Assembly (NCBI RefSeq): GCF_026672545.1
Contig: NZ_JAPPRJ010000009.1
Span: 1,046,221 to 1,110,220 of the forward strand
Direction of reading: 5' to 3'
Length of the DNA: 64,000 nt
Source: Rhizobium sp. SL86
Lineage (GTDB): Bacteria > Pseudomonadota > Alphaproteobacteria > Rhizobiales > Rhizobiaceae
The notes beneath the pieces were generated by a model. That model saw nothing but the letters and a program-made list of their open reading frames with translations. It did no database searches and had not been told where the DNA came from. Below, one piece after another: positions 30,457-38,953 of the stretch (position 1 is the first letter of the stretch; each line of letters begins with the position of its first letter). The position numbers and the translations under genes were made by a program.

Positions 30457-30669
30457 ATGACGATCATGACCTTCATTGATGAGTGGCTGAAACAAGAGAG
30501 CGACGAGAACGCGACCGGAACCTTCGCGGACGGTGTTTTCCATCTGACGCGCAAGGAGGAACTCCTGACCGATGCCGGACGCGACAACCTGCGCACCTCC
30601 TACGGACGGGATTTGCGCGCGGCACAGCATCTGGTCGGCGCGGCACCATCCGGGGTACAAGCTGTCTGA
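30457..30669 (+). CDS. Small protein, unknown, likely stress-induced
   Basis: 70 aa from ATG 30457, preceded by GGAG about 6 bases upstream. The sequence (MTIMTFIDEWLKQESDENA, then FADGVFHLTRKEELLTDAGRDNL) is charged, with no membrane segment. It is placed behind an EcfG-like promoter, which suggests induction by general stress. No family recognised; an earlier ATG at 30409 is possible but would overlap the promoter. Confidence 0.55.
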   Translation: MTIMTFIDEWLKQESDENATGTFADGVFHLTRKEELLTDAGRDNLRTSYGRDLRAAQHLVGAAPSGVQAV

Positions 30670-30913
30670 CGAGAGTGATGGGCGTGCCGGCGCGGCGGTC
30701 TCCGAGACCGAAGTCCAGCGAACCGCGCGGAACGGCAGCATCAGATTCTCGTCACCAGCGTCATCGTTTCAACGATAACTTTATGATCGATTGCTGACTG
30801 TCCGTTACTGGACGAAGCCTGCCACCGCCGTCTTCTTCCCGGCCTGTGCCTTGCCAGGGGGTGTTTGCGCACTATAACCAGTGAGAATCACAGGTGCGGC
30901 GCGGGGACATGGC

Positions 30914-33835
30914 ATGTTTCGAAGGACTGGGCTCTCCGGGCTCGATCTTGACAGGCTTTTTAATCTATCGCCCAATCCCTATGTGATCCTTGATCCCGAA
31001 TTGGTGATGGTCGGGATGAACGACGCCTATCTGGCCGTGACGATGCAGACGCGCGAGGCGCTGCTCGGTCGAGGCATGTTCGAGGTTTTCCCGAGCGATC
31101 CGCAATCCGTTCATGGCCGGCTGCTGCGCCAATCCTTCGCAAAAGTGTTCAAGACGGGCAAACCCGATCAACTGCCACTGATCCCCTACCCTATCGCCAA
31201 ACCCGACGGCACCATGGCGGAGCGTTACTGGAGCGCCACGCACACACCGATCAAGACGGAAAAAGGCCAGGTGCGGCTGATCCTGCAGCATACGGTCGAT
31301 GTCACCGAACTGCATCTTCTGCGCCAGTCGGTGCCCAGTTCCTGGCAGGTCGAAACGGATGTGCTGCGGCGTGCCGATGCGGTGCAGGGCGAAAATCTGG
31401 CGCTGGGCCGCGAGCGGGAATATCTGCGCAGCCTGTTCGAACAGGCACCCGGTTTCATGGCCGTGCTGCAGGGCAAGGAGCATGTCTTCGAAATCGCCAA
31501 TGCCGCCTACCTGAAACTCGTCGGCCGCAGCGAGATCGTCGGGCGCACGGTGCGCGATGCCCTGCCGGACATCGAAGGTCAGGGATTTTACGAACTGCTG
31601 GACCAGGTCTTCGCGACGGGGGAACCTTACCGGGCTTTCGGTGCCAAGGTCGCCCTGCGTCGCCTCGGACACGGCGCTCCGGACGATCGCTTCGTCGACT
31701 TCGTTTTCCAGCCCGTCCGCGATGCAAGCGGCACCGTGACCGGCATCTTTGTGCAGGGCAATGACGTCACCGAACTGCGCCAGGCCCAGGAGGCCGCCCG
31801 CGAGAGCGAGGACCGTTTCCGCTCGCTGGCGCAGGCTCTGCCCAACCATGTCTGGACCGCGACGGCCGAAGGCTGCATGGACTGGTGCAATCTGCCGATG
31901 CTGAATTATCTCGGCATCGATGACATTGCCGGCCGTCGCGATGCCATCGACGCCATGATCCATCCGGACGACAGCGAGCGGGTTCTGCGCGTCTGGCGCG
32001 AGGCGATCGCCAAGGCGCGCAGTTTCCAGGCGGAAGTGCGCCTGCGCTGTGCCGAAGGCAACTTCCGCTGGTTCATCAGCCGGGCGGTGCCGATTGCCAA
32101 TGCCAGTGCGGAGATCATCCGCTGGGTCGGCACGAACACCGACATCGAAGACCAGAAGAACACCGAAAGCCGTCTGGAAACGCTCGCAACAACGCTCGAA
32201 ACCCGGGTGGAAGAGCGCACGGCCGAGCTTCTGAGGACGCAGGAAGTGCTGCGCCAGAGCCAGAAGATGGAGGCGATCGGCAATCTGGCCGGCGGCATCG
32301 CCCATGATTTCAACAATCTGCTGCAGGTGATCACCGGCAATCTGCAATTGCTGGCACGGGACATCGCCGGAAACCCCGTGGCGGAAAAGCGGCTGGAAAG
32401 CGCGCTCTCCGGCGCCTCGCGTGGAGCCCGGCTTGCCTCGCAGCTTCTTTCCTTCGGTCGCCGCCAGCCGCTCGCCCCCAAAGTGATCAATCTCGGCCGG
32501 CTGGTACGCGAGATGGACCACCTGATCCGCCGCAGCCTCGGCGAAGCGATCGAGATCGACACCATCGTCGGCGGCGGGTTGTGGAACACGTTGGTCGATC
32601 CGTCCAATGTCGAAAACGCGCTGCTCAATCTGGCGATCAACGCGCGCGACGCCATGGACGGGCACGGACGCCTGACGATTGAGCTCGGCAATGCCTTTCT
32701 GGATGATCACTACACCCGCAATGCCTTCGATGTGGAGGCAGGCCAGTATGTGATGCTGGCCGTCAGCGACACCGGCTGCGGCATGCCGCCGGACGTGCTG
32801 GCACGCGCCTTCGATCCGTTTTTCACCACCAAACCCGAGGGCAAAGGCACCGGCCTTGGCCTGTCCATGGTCTATGGTTTCGTCAAGCAGTCGGGCGGCC
32901 ACATCAACATCTACAGCGAGGTGGGCAGCGGCACGACGGTGCGCATCTACCTTCCCCGTTCGATGGAAAGTGAAGACCTGCTGGCCGAGGAGGTCGGCGG
33001 CGACGTGACCGGTGGATCCGAGACGGTTCTGGTTGTCGAGGATGACGAGGCGGTGCGCGACATCACCGTCAACATGCTCTCGGATCTGGGTTACAAGGTG
33101 CTGAAAGCCCGCGATGCCGACAGCGGCCTTGCCATCATCGAAAGCGGTGTCGCGATCGACCTCCTGTTCACCGACGTGGTGATGCCCGGGCGCCTGAAAA
33201 GCAGCGAGCTTGCCCGCAAGGCCAAGGAACGCCGCCCGGAGATCGAGGTTCTGTTCACCTCCGGTTATACGGAAAACTCGATCGTGCATGGCGGCCGGCT
33301 GGATCCCGGCGTGAACCTGCTCAGCAAACCCTATGCACGCGAGACGCTGGCCCGCAAGATCCGCGCGCTGCTCGACAAGGCGCGCGAACGGGCAGGCCAG
33401 GCGATATCCGCTCAAGCTTCAGGAGGCGTTTCCATGATGACCGAAAAATCCTCCACGATCCGTGTGCTGTTTTGCGAGGACGAGGCGCTGATCCGCATCT
33501 CGACGGCCGATTACCTGTCGGACTTCGGCTTCAGCGTGGTGGAGGCCGGCAACGGCCGCGAAGCGCTGGCCGCCATCGACGGCGCCGCGATCGACATCCT
33601 CGTCACCGACGTGCACCTGCCCGACATGAACGGCCTCGACCTCATCCGCCGCATCCGCGACATCCAGCCCGACCTCCCCGTCATCTTCGCCACCGGCGAC
33701 ATGCACGTCCCCGGCTCCGAAGGCCTGGAGCGCGCCAGCCTGATCACCAAACCATATGATTACGATCTGTTGGCAAAGCGGATTCGGGTGATGGTGACCG
33801 GAGAAGATGGAAATAGCGGGAATCTCCGGGATTAA
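30914..33835 (+). CDS. Hybrid sensor histidine kinase: three PAS, kinase, two receivers
   Basis: A 973-aa signalling protein without membrane helices. The start at 30914 (MFRRTGLSG) follows CGGGGAC. Domains: PAS (about 10-130), PAS (about 190-310), PAS (about 320-435), coiled coil, HisKA with GGIAHDFNNLLQ (phospho-histidine), HATPase with NLAINARDAM, DTGCGMP and GTGLGLSMVYG, a receiver with LLFTDVVMPG (about 705-825), and a second receiver with ILVTDVHLPDMNGL (about 850-965). The second receiver is preceded inside the gene by AGGAGG and ATG, so it looks like a formerly separate gene joined in frame. No output domain is present; it probably passes phosphate onward. Confidence 0.9.
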   Translation: MFRRTGLSGLDLDRLFNLSPNPYVILDPELVMVGMNDAYLAVTMQTREALLGRGMFEVFPSDPQSVHGRLLRQSFAKVFKTGKPDQLPLIPYPIAKPDGTMAERYWSATHTPIKTEKGQVRLILQHTVDVTELHLLRQSVPSSWQVETDVLRRADAVQGENLALGREREYLRSLFEQAPGFMAVLQGKEHVFEIANAAYLKLVGRSEIVGRTVRDALPDIEGQGFYELLDQVFATGEPYRAFGAKVALRRLGHGAPDDRFVDFVFQPVRDASGTVTGIFVQGNDVTELRQAQEAARESEDRFRSLAQALPNHVWTATAEGCMDWCNLPMLNYLGIDDIAGRRDAIDAMIHPDDSERVLRVWREAIAKARSFQAEVRLRCAEGNFRWFISRAVPIANASAEIIRWVGTNTDIEDQKNTESRLETLATTLETRVEERTAELLRTQEVLRQSQKMEAIGNLAGGIAHDFNNLLQVITGNLQLLARDIAGNPVAEKRLESALSGASRGARLASQLLSFGRRQPLAPKVINLGRLVREMDHLIRRSLGEAIEIDTIVGGGLWNTLVDPSNVENALLNLAINARDAMDGHGRLTIELGNAFLDDHYTRNAFDVEAGQYVMLAVSDTGCGMPPDVLARAFDPFFTTKPEGKGTGLGLSMVYGFVKQSGGHINIYSEVGSGTTVRIYLPRSMESEDLLAEEVGGDVTGGSETVLVVEDDEAVRDITVNMLSDLGYKVLKARDADSGLAIIESGVAIDLLFTDVVMPGRLKSSELARKAKERRPEIEVLFTSGYTENSIVHGGRLDPGVNLLSKPYARETLARKIRALLDKARERAGQAISAQASGGVSMMTEKSSTIRVLFCEDEALIRISTADYLSDFGFSVVEAGNGREALAAIDGAAIDILVTDVHLPDMNGLDLIRRIRDIQPDLPVIFATGDMHVPGSEGLERASLITKPYDYDLLAKRIRVMVTGEDGNSGNLRD
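33421..33439 (+). promoter_or_regulatory. Internal ribosome-binding site and start for receiver-only product
   Basis: AGGAGG at 33421-33426 lies 7 bases before ATG 33434, in frame with the kinase. Initiation here would give a 133-aa stand-alone receiver (33434-33835). Confidence 0.55.
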
Positions 33836-34488
33836 CTGGGAACAAGCGAAAACGCCCGCCATTTCAGCATTTTACCGGTTGTCAGCCCTGCGCGGCTTAA
33901 CTCCGGCTCGGGGAGCCAAGAGGTTACATATTCCGCTCTTATGCGGCAAATCCCTGCTGATTGGCCGCGGCTTTCAAATCAGCGTCAAACTGCCCACGCC
34001 GCTCCCGACGTGTCTCCAATCCGTTGATTATACGAGACTTTACCGGCGAGACCGCGACAAAAGGGAGAGGATTGGGTACCGGCGATTACAAAAAACATTT
34101 CGGCAATTAGATTGGATTCGAGAAACACTTGTTTTTCAGGTGTTTGTGTCGTTTTCCACTAAGCGAGATTTGCGCCATGCGCTGCGCTCCGTGCTACGGA
34201 CCAAAGGCAACGGTGAAGCAACCGGACATTTGGGCCGCTGTCAGCACCTGATTGGTAAAGCACAACCTACCACTTGCTTTTCTGGCATTTTCCGGGATGG
34301 GGTGATCGGGAGGTGAATAGGATCCGGCAATTACAACAGTGCTACAACGTTGAACCGTGACGGTTAACGTACGCTGAGACGCCAACGAGATGCATCCGCA
34401 GAGACTGAGCGTCGTTCAGCCAAAGAGTCCTTTCCCGCAGAAAAAGATTGTGTAAAGAACGCTATCACAACCGAGGCATCGAATCGCT
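33836..34488. other. Probable left-end region of the Mu-like prophage
   Basis: 653 bases with no supported gene between the host kinase and the ATPase gene. GC falls towards the right. A repeated motif is seen: CCGGCGATTACAA at 34079, TCGGCAATTAGAT at 34100 (21 bases later) and CCGGCAATTACAA at 34324. A second pair is CACTTGTTTTTCAGG at 34126 and CACTTGCTTTTCTGG at 34271. Such arrays are expected where a MuA-type transposase binds the phage end. The exact end and target duplication cannot be set without the right end. Confidence 0.5.
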
Positions 34489-36069
34489 ATGCTTAAATAC
34501 GGACTGAGCAATGTACGTCGACTTGAGCAAGTGGATCCGATCGAGTTAAAGCCGATTACCCTGCTAGTCGGCCGCAATAGCGGTGGCAAAAGCTCATTTC
34601 TCCGGACGCTCCCACTACTTCGTCAGTCACTGATGACGCGAACCAGTTCGCCAATGCTTTGGTATGGCGACTTTGTGGACTTCGGCACATTCGAAACAGT
34701 GGTCAATCGTCAATCACCGGAAAAAAAGATATGGTTTAAATTCGAAATTGACGAATTGACTACCGAACAACGCCCCTTCTTTTTTGACCAGTTCGGCGAT
34801 TATCGGCGGATGCCATCCGCAACATCCAGACTACAGGGTGTAAAGATCGAGTGCGCGATAGACAGGAGAGGCGAAAGAACAGTAATATCTAACATAAATC
34901 TTAAAATATCGGATCCAAAGGTTGAATATTCACTTACCCTTGAAGAAAACAACAACTTTATGAGGATGGAAATTGATGGTCAGGATATAGCCCCCATCAT
35001 ATCCCCCATGAGAGTACGAATTTCATCGGGTAGCTTATTCCCCGAAATCAGTTACTGGCGTCCGCGAGATGAGAGCACATCTACCCCTTGGGCTCTACAA
35101 GGTGGGACATCATTTATCCCACATCTTACGCGAGCTTTGAGGCGATTAATTGATAATCGGACGAAGGATAAAACAGTTGCAGAGTTAGCGACACGACTAG
35201 CCCACTCCGGAATTCCTACGTCAGAAAAAATATCAGCTTTGGCTCGGACACAAGGAGTAACGGTGGCCGCGGCTATTAGGAGCATTGCAAATTACCCGAA
35301 TATAGGCCCCTACAGCGCGATCTACCAGATAATAAATCTCATAAACTGCCCCAGCATTTTTCGAGCTGTTTATCAGTATCTTGAACGAACATTTGTATCA
35401 ACTTTGTACATCGGCCCGGCGCGTGTGCGCAGTGATCGCTATTACCGATATCAGGACTTGGCGGTCTCCGAAATTGATCCGGATGGCAAAAATTTCCCCA
35501 TGTTCCTTAACTCATTGAGCAAACGTCAAATCGACGAGTTTTCATCATGGGTGAAGCACTTATTTGGCTATGGCGTAAACGTTTCGCGACAGACTGGACA
35601 CATCAGCATCAACTTGACCGACGGCGGCATGGAGTCAAACATCGTTGACGTCGGATATGGCGTTTCGCAGATCTTGCCTGTACTTGGCCAAATTTGGTGG
35701 GCAAAGAATAGGCCGCCGAACAGAAGCAACCCTCCGCCATTGTCTATACTGGCCATCGAGCAACCAGAACTACATCTCCACCCTGCCCACCAAGCGCTAC
35801 TCGCAGATGCGCTTACTAGCGGTATTGAGGGCGGATCGAAGCAGCCTGGGCCTCAAATGCGCTACGTTGTCGAAACGCACAGCGAAACCTTGATCAACCG
35901 TCTGGGGGAATTCATTGCCTCTAAGCGTCTCCTGCCCTCAGATGTGCAAGTGGTTCTCTTCGAGCCCAGAGACGCGTCATCGCTCACAAGTGTACGAACC
36001 GTTGGCTTTGACGACGATGGCAGCTTGGTCGATTGGCCTTACGGATTTTTCCAACCTGCAGTGTTTTGA
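34489..36069 (+). CDS. ABC/AAA-type ATPase with DUF3696-like C-terminus, defence candidate
   Basis: A 526-aa SMC-like ATPase of the OLD/RecF kind. Walker A is GRNSGGKSS (28-36), a signature-like region is VGYGVSQILPVLGQ (about 388-401), Walker B is LAIEQPELHLHP (421-432) and the histidine-switch region is YVVETHSETLINR (459-471). The middle has YIGPARVRSDRYYRY (about 308-321) and the end DGSLVDWPYGFF resembles DUF3696. The gene is AT-rich with rare-codon use unlike its neighbours, which suggests transfer. It ends one base before the TOPRIM-like gene. ATPase-TOPRIM pairs such as PARIS and OLD/Gabija sense phage and trigger shutdown (family knowledge); that role here is inferred. Confidence 0.82.
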   Translation: MLKYGLSNVRRLEQVDPIELKPITLLVGRNSGGKSSFLRTLPLLRQSLMTRTSSPMLWYGDFVDFGTFETVVNRQSPEKKIWFKFEIDELTTEQRPFFFDQFGDYRRMPSATSRLQGVKIECAIDRRGERTVISNINLKISDPKVEYSLTLEENNNFMRMEIDGQDIAPIISPMRVRISSGSLFPEISYWRPRDESTSTPWALQGGTSFIPHLTRALRRLIDNRTKDKTVAELATRLAHSGIPTSEKISALARTQGVTVAAAIRSIANYPNIGPYSAIYQIINLINCPSIFRAVYQYLERTFVSTLYIGPARVRSDRYYRYQDLAVSEIDPDGKNFPMFLNSLSKRQIDEFSSWVKHLFGYGVNVSRQTGHISINLTDGGMESNIVDVGYGVSQILPVLGQIWWAKNRPPNRSNPPPLSILAIEQPELHLHPAHQALLADALTSGIEGGSKQPGPQMRYVVETHSETLINRLGEFIASKRLLPSDVQVVLFEPRDASSLTSVRTVGFDDDGSLVDWPYGFFQPAVF

Positions 36070-36070
36070 T

Positions 36071-37123
36071 ATGATCATTAGATGGACGTACGATGATAAC
36101 TTCCCTCCCCTCGCAACCGATGCGAGGCTGTTGGAGCTTGCGAGGGAGCTCCTAAGATGTCACCGCCGGGGACACCACTTAGTTGTTCTCGACAGAACCA
36201 TTGCTGCCGCAATTCAAGACCTGGACCTTTCCAATCAGGAAAAAGCTCTTACCAATCGCCTCTCACAGGATTATACTCAAACAGGAAATCTGCACAAACA
36301 AGCTTATGCCTACGTCAGCATAGTAAATGATATAAGTGTATTCGCTCACAAGCAAGATAACTGTTTTAAGATATCCATTGGTGCTGCGATAGAATCTCGC
36401 GTCCTTGATCCATGCGCTGTAGTTGTAGAGGATGTAGTCTCTGACGGGTTTATGTATAAACAAATATTCGAGGAGATCGCCAGGAAATCACCTGTTAGAA
36501 AATTTGAGTACGAGCTCATACATGGCGGTGGACAGAACTCCGTTAACGTTTTGCGTGACAAGTTCGAGAGGAAAAGAATTGCTTTGGCAATAATAGACTC
36601 CGATAAAAGCAGTCCCGACTGTAGCGTCGAGAAGAAAACATCCTCTTTGTCGCATCTGTTCGAAACGGCTAACTGGAACGTTGGAGACTTTTTTATCACG
36701 CCGTGCCGAGAGGTAGAGAATTTTGTTCCGTTCGATGTACTGCGCCAACTCCCATCAGGAACTAGAAATACTGCGAATGATGTATATTTAAGAATTTCCG
36801 CTGCTGAAGACGACGCATCGATAGATCTTGTAGAAAGGATCGAAATGTATGCAGATTTAAAATCCGGCATACAACTGCAATGCTGCGCATTGAACGAACA
36901 AGCAGCATCTTGGATACGAAGCAGGTTTGAGCTAGCCGGCTTACACGAGTTGACAGATGTGCCTGGCTATGGCGATCGGATCATTGAGCAAATCAAATCC
37001 AGCGGTCGCCTGATCTCCGAGTTTAGAGCTTTGATCCGGGAGAGGCGGTGGCAACAAAGATTCTTTGCCTTCTTCGAAAAAATCTTCTGGTACTTTGTGT
37101 CGAATGGTGCGCTCAGAACGTGA
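36071..37123 (+). CDS. TOPRIM-like partner protein, candidate effector
   Basis: 350 aa, unrecognised at first sight, starting one base after the ATPase stop. Motifs fit a TOPRIM fold of the DUF4435/OLD type: VVVEDVVSDGFMYKQ (acidic residues at about 120 and 125), then ALAIIDSDKS (DxD at 176-178), then PCREVENFVPFDVL (about 211-224), which resembles the REIEN motif of DUF4435 proteins. The N-terminal 110 residues and C-terminal 120 residues are helical and match nothing I know. Very AT-rich. It is probably a nuclease effector controlled by the ATPase (inference). The family level is moderately sure, the exact type is not. Confidence 0.65.
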   Translation: MIIRWTYDDNFPPLATDARLLELARELLRCHRRGHHLVVLDRTIAAAIQDLDLSNQEKALTNRLSQDYTQTGNLHKQAYAYVSIVNDISVFAHKQDNCFKISIGAAIESRVLDPCAVVVEDVVSDGFMYKQIFEEIARKSPVRKFEYELIHGGGQNSVNVLRDKFERKRIALAIIDSDKSSPDCSVEKKTSSLSHLFETANWNVGDFFITPCREVENFVPFDVLRQLPSGTRNTANDVYLRISAAEDDASIDLVERIEMYADLKSGIQLQCCALNEQAASWIRSRFELAGLHELTDVPGYGDRIIEQIKSSGRLISEFRALIRERRWQQRFFAFFEKIFWYFVSNGALRT

Positions 37124-37145
37124 AGCTAGCAATCAGCCTACGTAG

Positions 37146-38078
37146 CTAACTCATTCGATCCATTTTCGGCTGTCGCTCCACAGTAAAATTAGCTGGATCG
37201 ATTTCACCCATTTGCGCTACAACCGGCCTCATGTCCTCGTTAAATTCTAGGAACATAGCGGCTGTTGTACTGTATTCAGCATCGGAATCTATCATGCTGG
37301 AATACGTCGCACCTAGGAAGACGACCAAGTACCGAACCTCGGACTGAGCGAACGGGTCATCGTTATCGTGTTCAGCCAGGTGATAAACCGCAACTGTCTC
37401 CTCCATCAATTTTGCGTTGCTCGCGAGAGTGTAAACAGCGGACGTGCCTTTATTTCGAGCGTAGGTTTCGAAGGACGACATCATTTCATTGGCACCTAAG
37501 GGGTATGTATAAGCCTTGGCATGCAGTCGAATATTCCGTGCCGGCGTCTTGCCGTAGTTGATGAAACCGACTTTCAGGTGAACACGAACAAACGATCCCC
37601 GGACCCGTACTCTAAAAGCGTTCAGTTCATCAAAGTGCAGCCAGGGTCGATGTTCCGTCTCATAGGCACTTCTGGCTAACGCGGTGCTCTCAAGAGCAAT
37701 CCGTGTTGCAGCGGACGTTTGTGCAAACGTCTTGGCCACCCAAATAAGTGCTGCGGCGGAGAGGAGGGTCTGAATAAGTCCGGTCGCTACTACCCATTTG
37801 GTCCATTCTGCCACTTTCTGCTGAGCAATGAGGTCTTTCTGATTATGTATTGCCTCCAACGACTGACCCAATATCTCTGTCACGCAAGTTGCAACGGAAT
37901 TTAGATCCGGGAGCCTACACTCGCTCTCGATAAGCGCCCTCTGTTGGCGCTCTAAGTATGATCGAATCTCACTGCTCCGGCCTTCAATCTCTCGATTTGC
38001 GGCGCCCAAATCATAGAAAAAGAGCGCCGCGAGCACGCTGACGGTCAGAGCGAAAATGACGGTAACAGATTGGCGCAA
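37146..38078 (-). CDS. Two-helix membrane protein, probable lysogenic conversion gene
   Basis: 310 aa, TTG start with AGGGAC about 7 bases upstream. Helices at about 6-28 and 95-116 flank a 65-residue coiled stretch with two cysteines; the C-terminal domain contains HRPWLHFDEL and GFINYGKTPARNIRL, a pattern (RPW...NxGKTPA) common in membrane proteins of mobile elements. It is 26 bases downstream of the repressor gene on the same strand, so it is likely expressed in the lysogen. A role such as superinfection exclusion is a guess from position. Confidence 0.7.
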   Translation of the reverse strand: MRQSVTVIFALTVSVLAALFFYDLGAANREIEGRSSEIRSYLERQQRALIESECRLPDLNSVATCVTEILGQSLEAIHNQKDLIAQQKVAEWTKWVVATGLIQTLLSAAALIWVAKTFAQTSAATRIALESTALARSAYETEHRPWLHFDELNAFRVRVRGSFVRVHLKVGFINYGKTPARNIRLHAKAYTYPLGANEMMSSFETYARNKGTSAVYTLASNAKLMEETVAVYHLAEHDNDDPFAQSEVRYLVVFLGATYSSMIDSDAEYSTTAAMFLEFNEDMRPVVAQMGEIDPANFTVERQPKMDRMS

Positions 38079-38104
38079 AAGTCGTCCCTATATGTATGCC
38101 TACT

Positions 38105-38818
38105 CTACCGCACCGGCATCGGCGCGTGCCCCGTAAACATCACCCGGCCCCCGACGCTCAGCTCGTGCACGCGATCGGCCGTGAAGACTTCCGGCGGATA
38201 GCCGGCGGCTTGGTTGTCGGAGGTCAGATGTAGCTTTCCGTCCATGGACCACCTGGCTCGTTTGACCAAGACTTTGTCCATGACGTTGAAGTGGTAGATG
38301 CGGCCATCATCGACTTCGGTTTTCGAGGAATCAACGATCAAGAGCGCGCCGTCCGGAATGGTGGGCCACATGGAGTCGCCTCGAGCTTCCAGGATGTAAC
38401 AGTATTCTGGATTGGCTCCGAGGTTGCGCAGAAACTCACGGCCAAACGCAACTTCACCAGCAGGCATTTGATCAACTGCTATTAGGCCGTTTCCGGCTGA
38501 CGCCTTGGCATCGAACCGGGGAAGCCGAACGATGTCCCCAATCGACGATGAACCAGCAACCAGCTGCTGCGCAGCGCCTCCGCGCATCGCGCCATCTCCG
38601 GTCAGAAGCCAAACGAGATCTGCACCGAATTCGCTGCTGTACGCCCTCAAAACCGAAGCGGTCGGTTCAGACTCGCCACGCTCGTAAGAAGCGAGAGCGC
38701 TCTTACTCACCCCCACAGCCTTCGCGACCACATCACGGTCAGGGTCTCCAATTTCCCTTCTGAGCGTTCGAAGCCGCGCTGCAAGGGGCGTTTTGGGATC
38801 ACTCTCAGGCCTCGCCAA
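38105..38818 (-). CDS. S24-type phage repressor (HTH plus LexA-like peptidase)
   Basis: The lysogeny repressor, 237 aa, TTG start. N-terminal HTH (about 12-70) with VVAKAVGVSKSALASYERGE. C-terminal peptidase (about 110-230) has the catalytic serine in ARGDSMWPTIPDG and lysine in KVLVKRARW. Self-cleavage in response to RecA is expected, giving SOS induction. No clear Shine-Dalgarno sequence is seen; a leaderless message is possible because the operators lie only 20-50 bases upstream. Confidence 0.88.
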   Translation of the reverse strand: MARPESDPKTPLAARLRTLRREIGDPDRDVVAKAVGVSKSALASYERGESEPTASVLRAYSSEFGADLVWLLTGDGAMRGGAAQQLVAGSSSIGDIVRLPRFDAKASAGNGLIAVDQMPAGEVAFGREFLRNLGANPEYCYILEARGDSMWPTIPDGALLIVDSSKTEVDDGRIYHFNVMDKVLVKRARWSMDGKLHLTSDNQAAGYPPEVFTADRVHELSVGGRVMFTGHAPMPVR

Positions 38819-38837
38819 TGCAATTCACGCGTTAAAA

Positions 38838-38868
38838 CTGATTTCAGCTTTACATAAGCTGATTTCAG
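38838..38868. promoter_or_regulatory. Twin operators CTGATTTCAG
   Basis: CTGATTTCAG at 38838-38847 and again at 38859-38868, exactly 21 bases apart (two helix turns). Each is a near-palindrome CTGA-TT-TCAG. They lie between the divergent repressor and Ner-like genes and are the likely repressor or Ner binding sites. Confidence 0.75.
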
Positions 38869-38877
38869 TTTTATCCT
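38849..38877 (+). promoter_or_regulatory. Probable early promoter of the prophage
   Basis: TTTACA, 17 bases, TATCCT. A sigma-70-like promoter pointing rightwards whose spacer contains the second operator, so repressor binding there would block it. Confidence 0.55.
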
Positions 38878-38909
38878 CTCCATAAATACGGACCAAAACC
38901 CCCATGAAA

Positions 38910-38933
38910 AGGGAGACCGGCCAGGGTCTCCCT
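38910..38933 (-). terminator. Hairpin in the early leader
   Basis: 9-bp perfect stem AGGGAGACC / GGTCTCCCT with loop GGCCAG. On the minus strand it is followed by TTTT, so it may stop leftward antisense transcription; on the plus strand it would sit in the 5' leader of the Ner-like gene. Confidence 0.5.
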
Positions 38934-38953
38934 CTCCACAACGAGGATCCACT

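Noticed and set aside
30729..30753. GGAAC-N16-CGTC upstream of the hybrid kinase
   Set aside because: Last base of the EcfG -10 motif does not match and it is 160 bases from the start.
30965..33415. An 816-codon antisense open frame under the hybrid kinase
   Set aside because: Shadow of the kinase reading frame; no family signal and no ribosome-binding site.
34121..34147. Imperfect hairpin AAACACTTG-TTTTT-CAGGTGTTT in the prophage left region
   Set aside because: One mismatch, no following T-run in the needed orientation; it overlaps the CACTTG repeat, so I treat it as part of the end repeats rather than a terminator.
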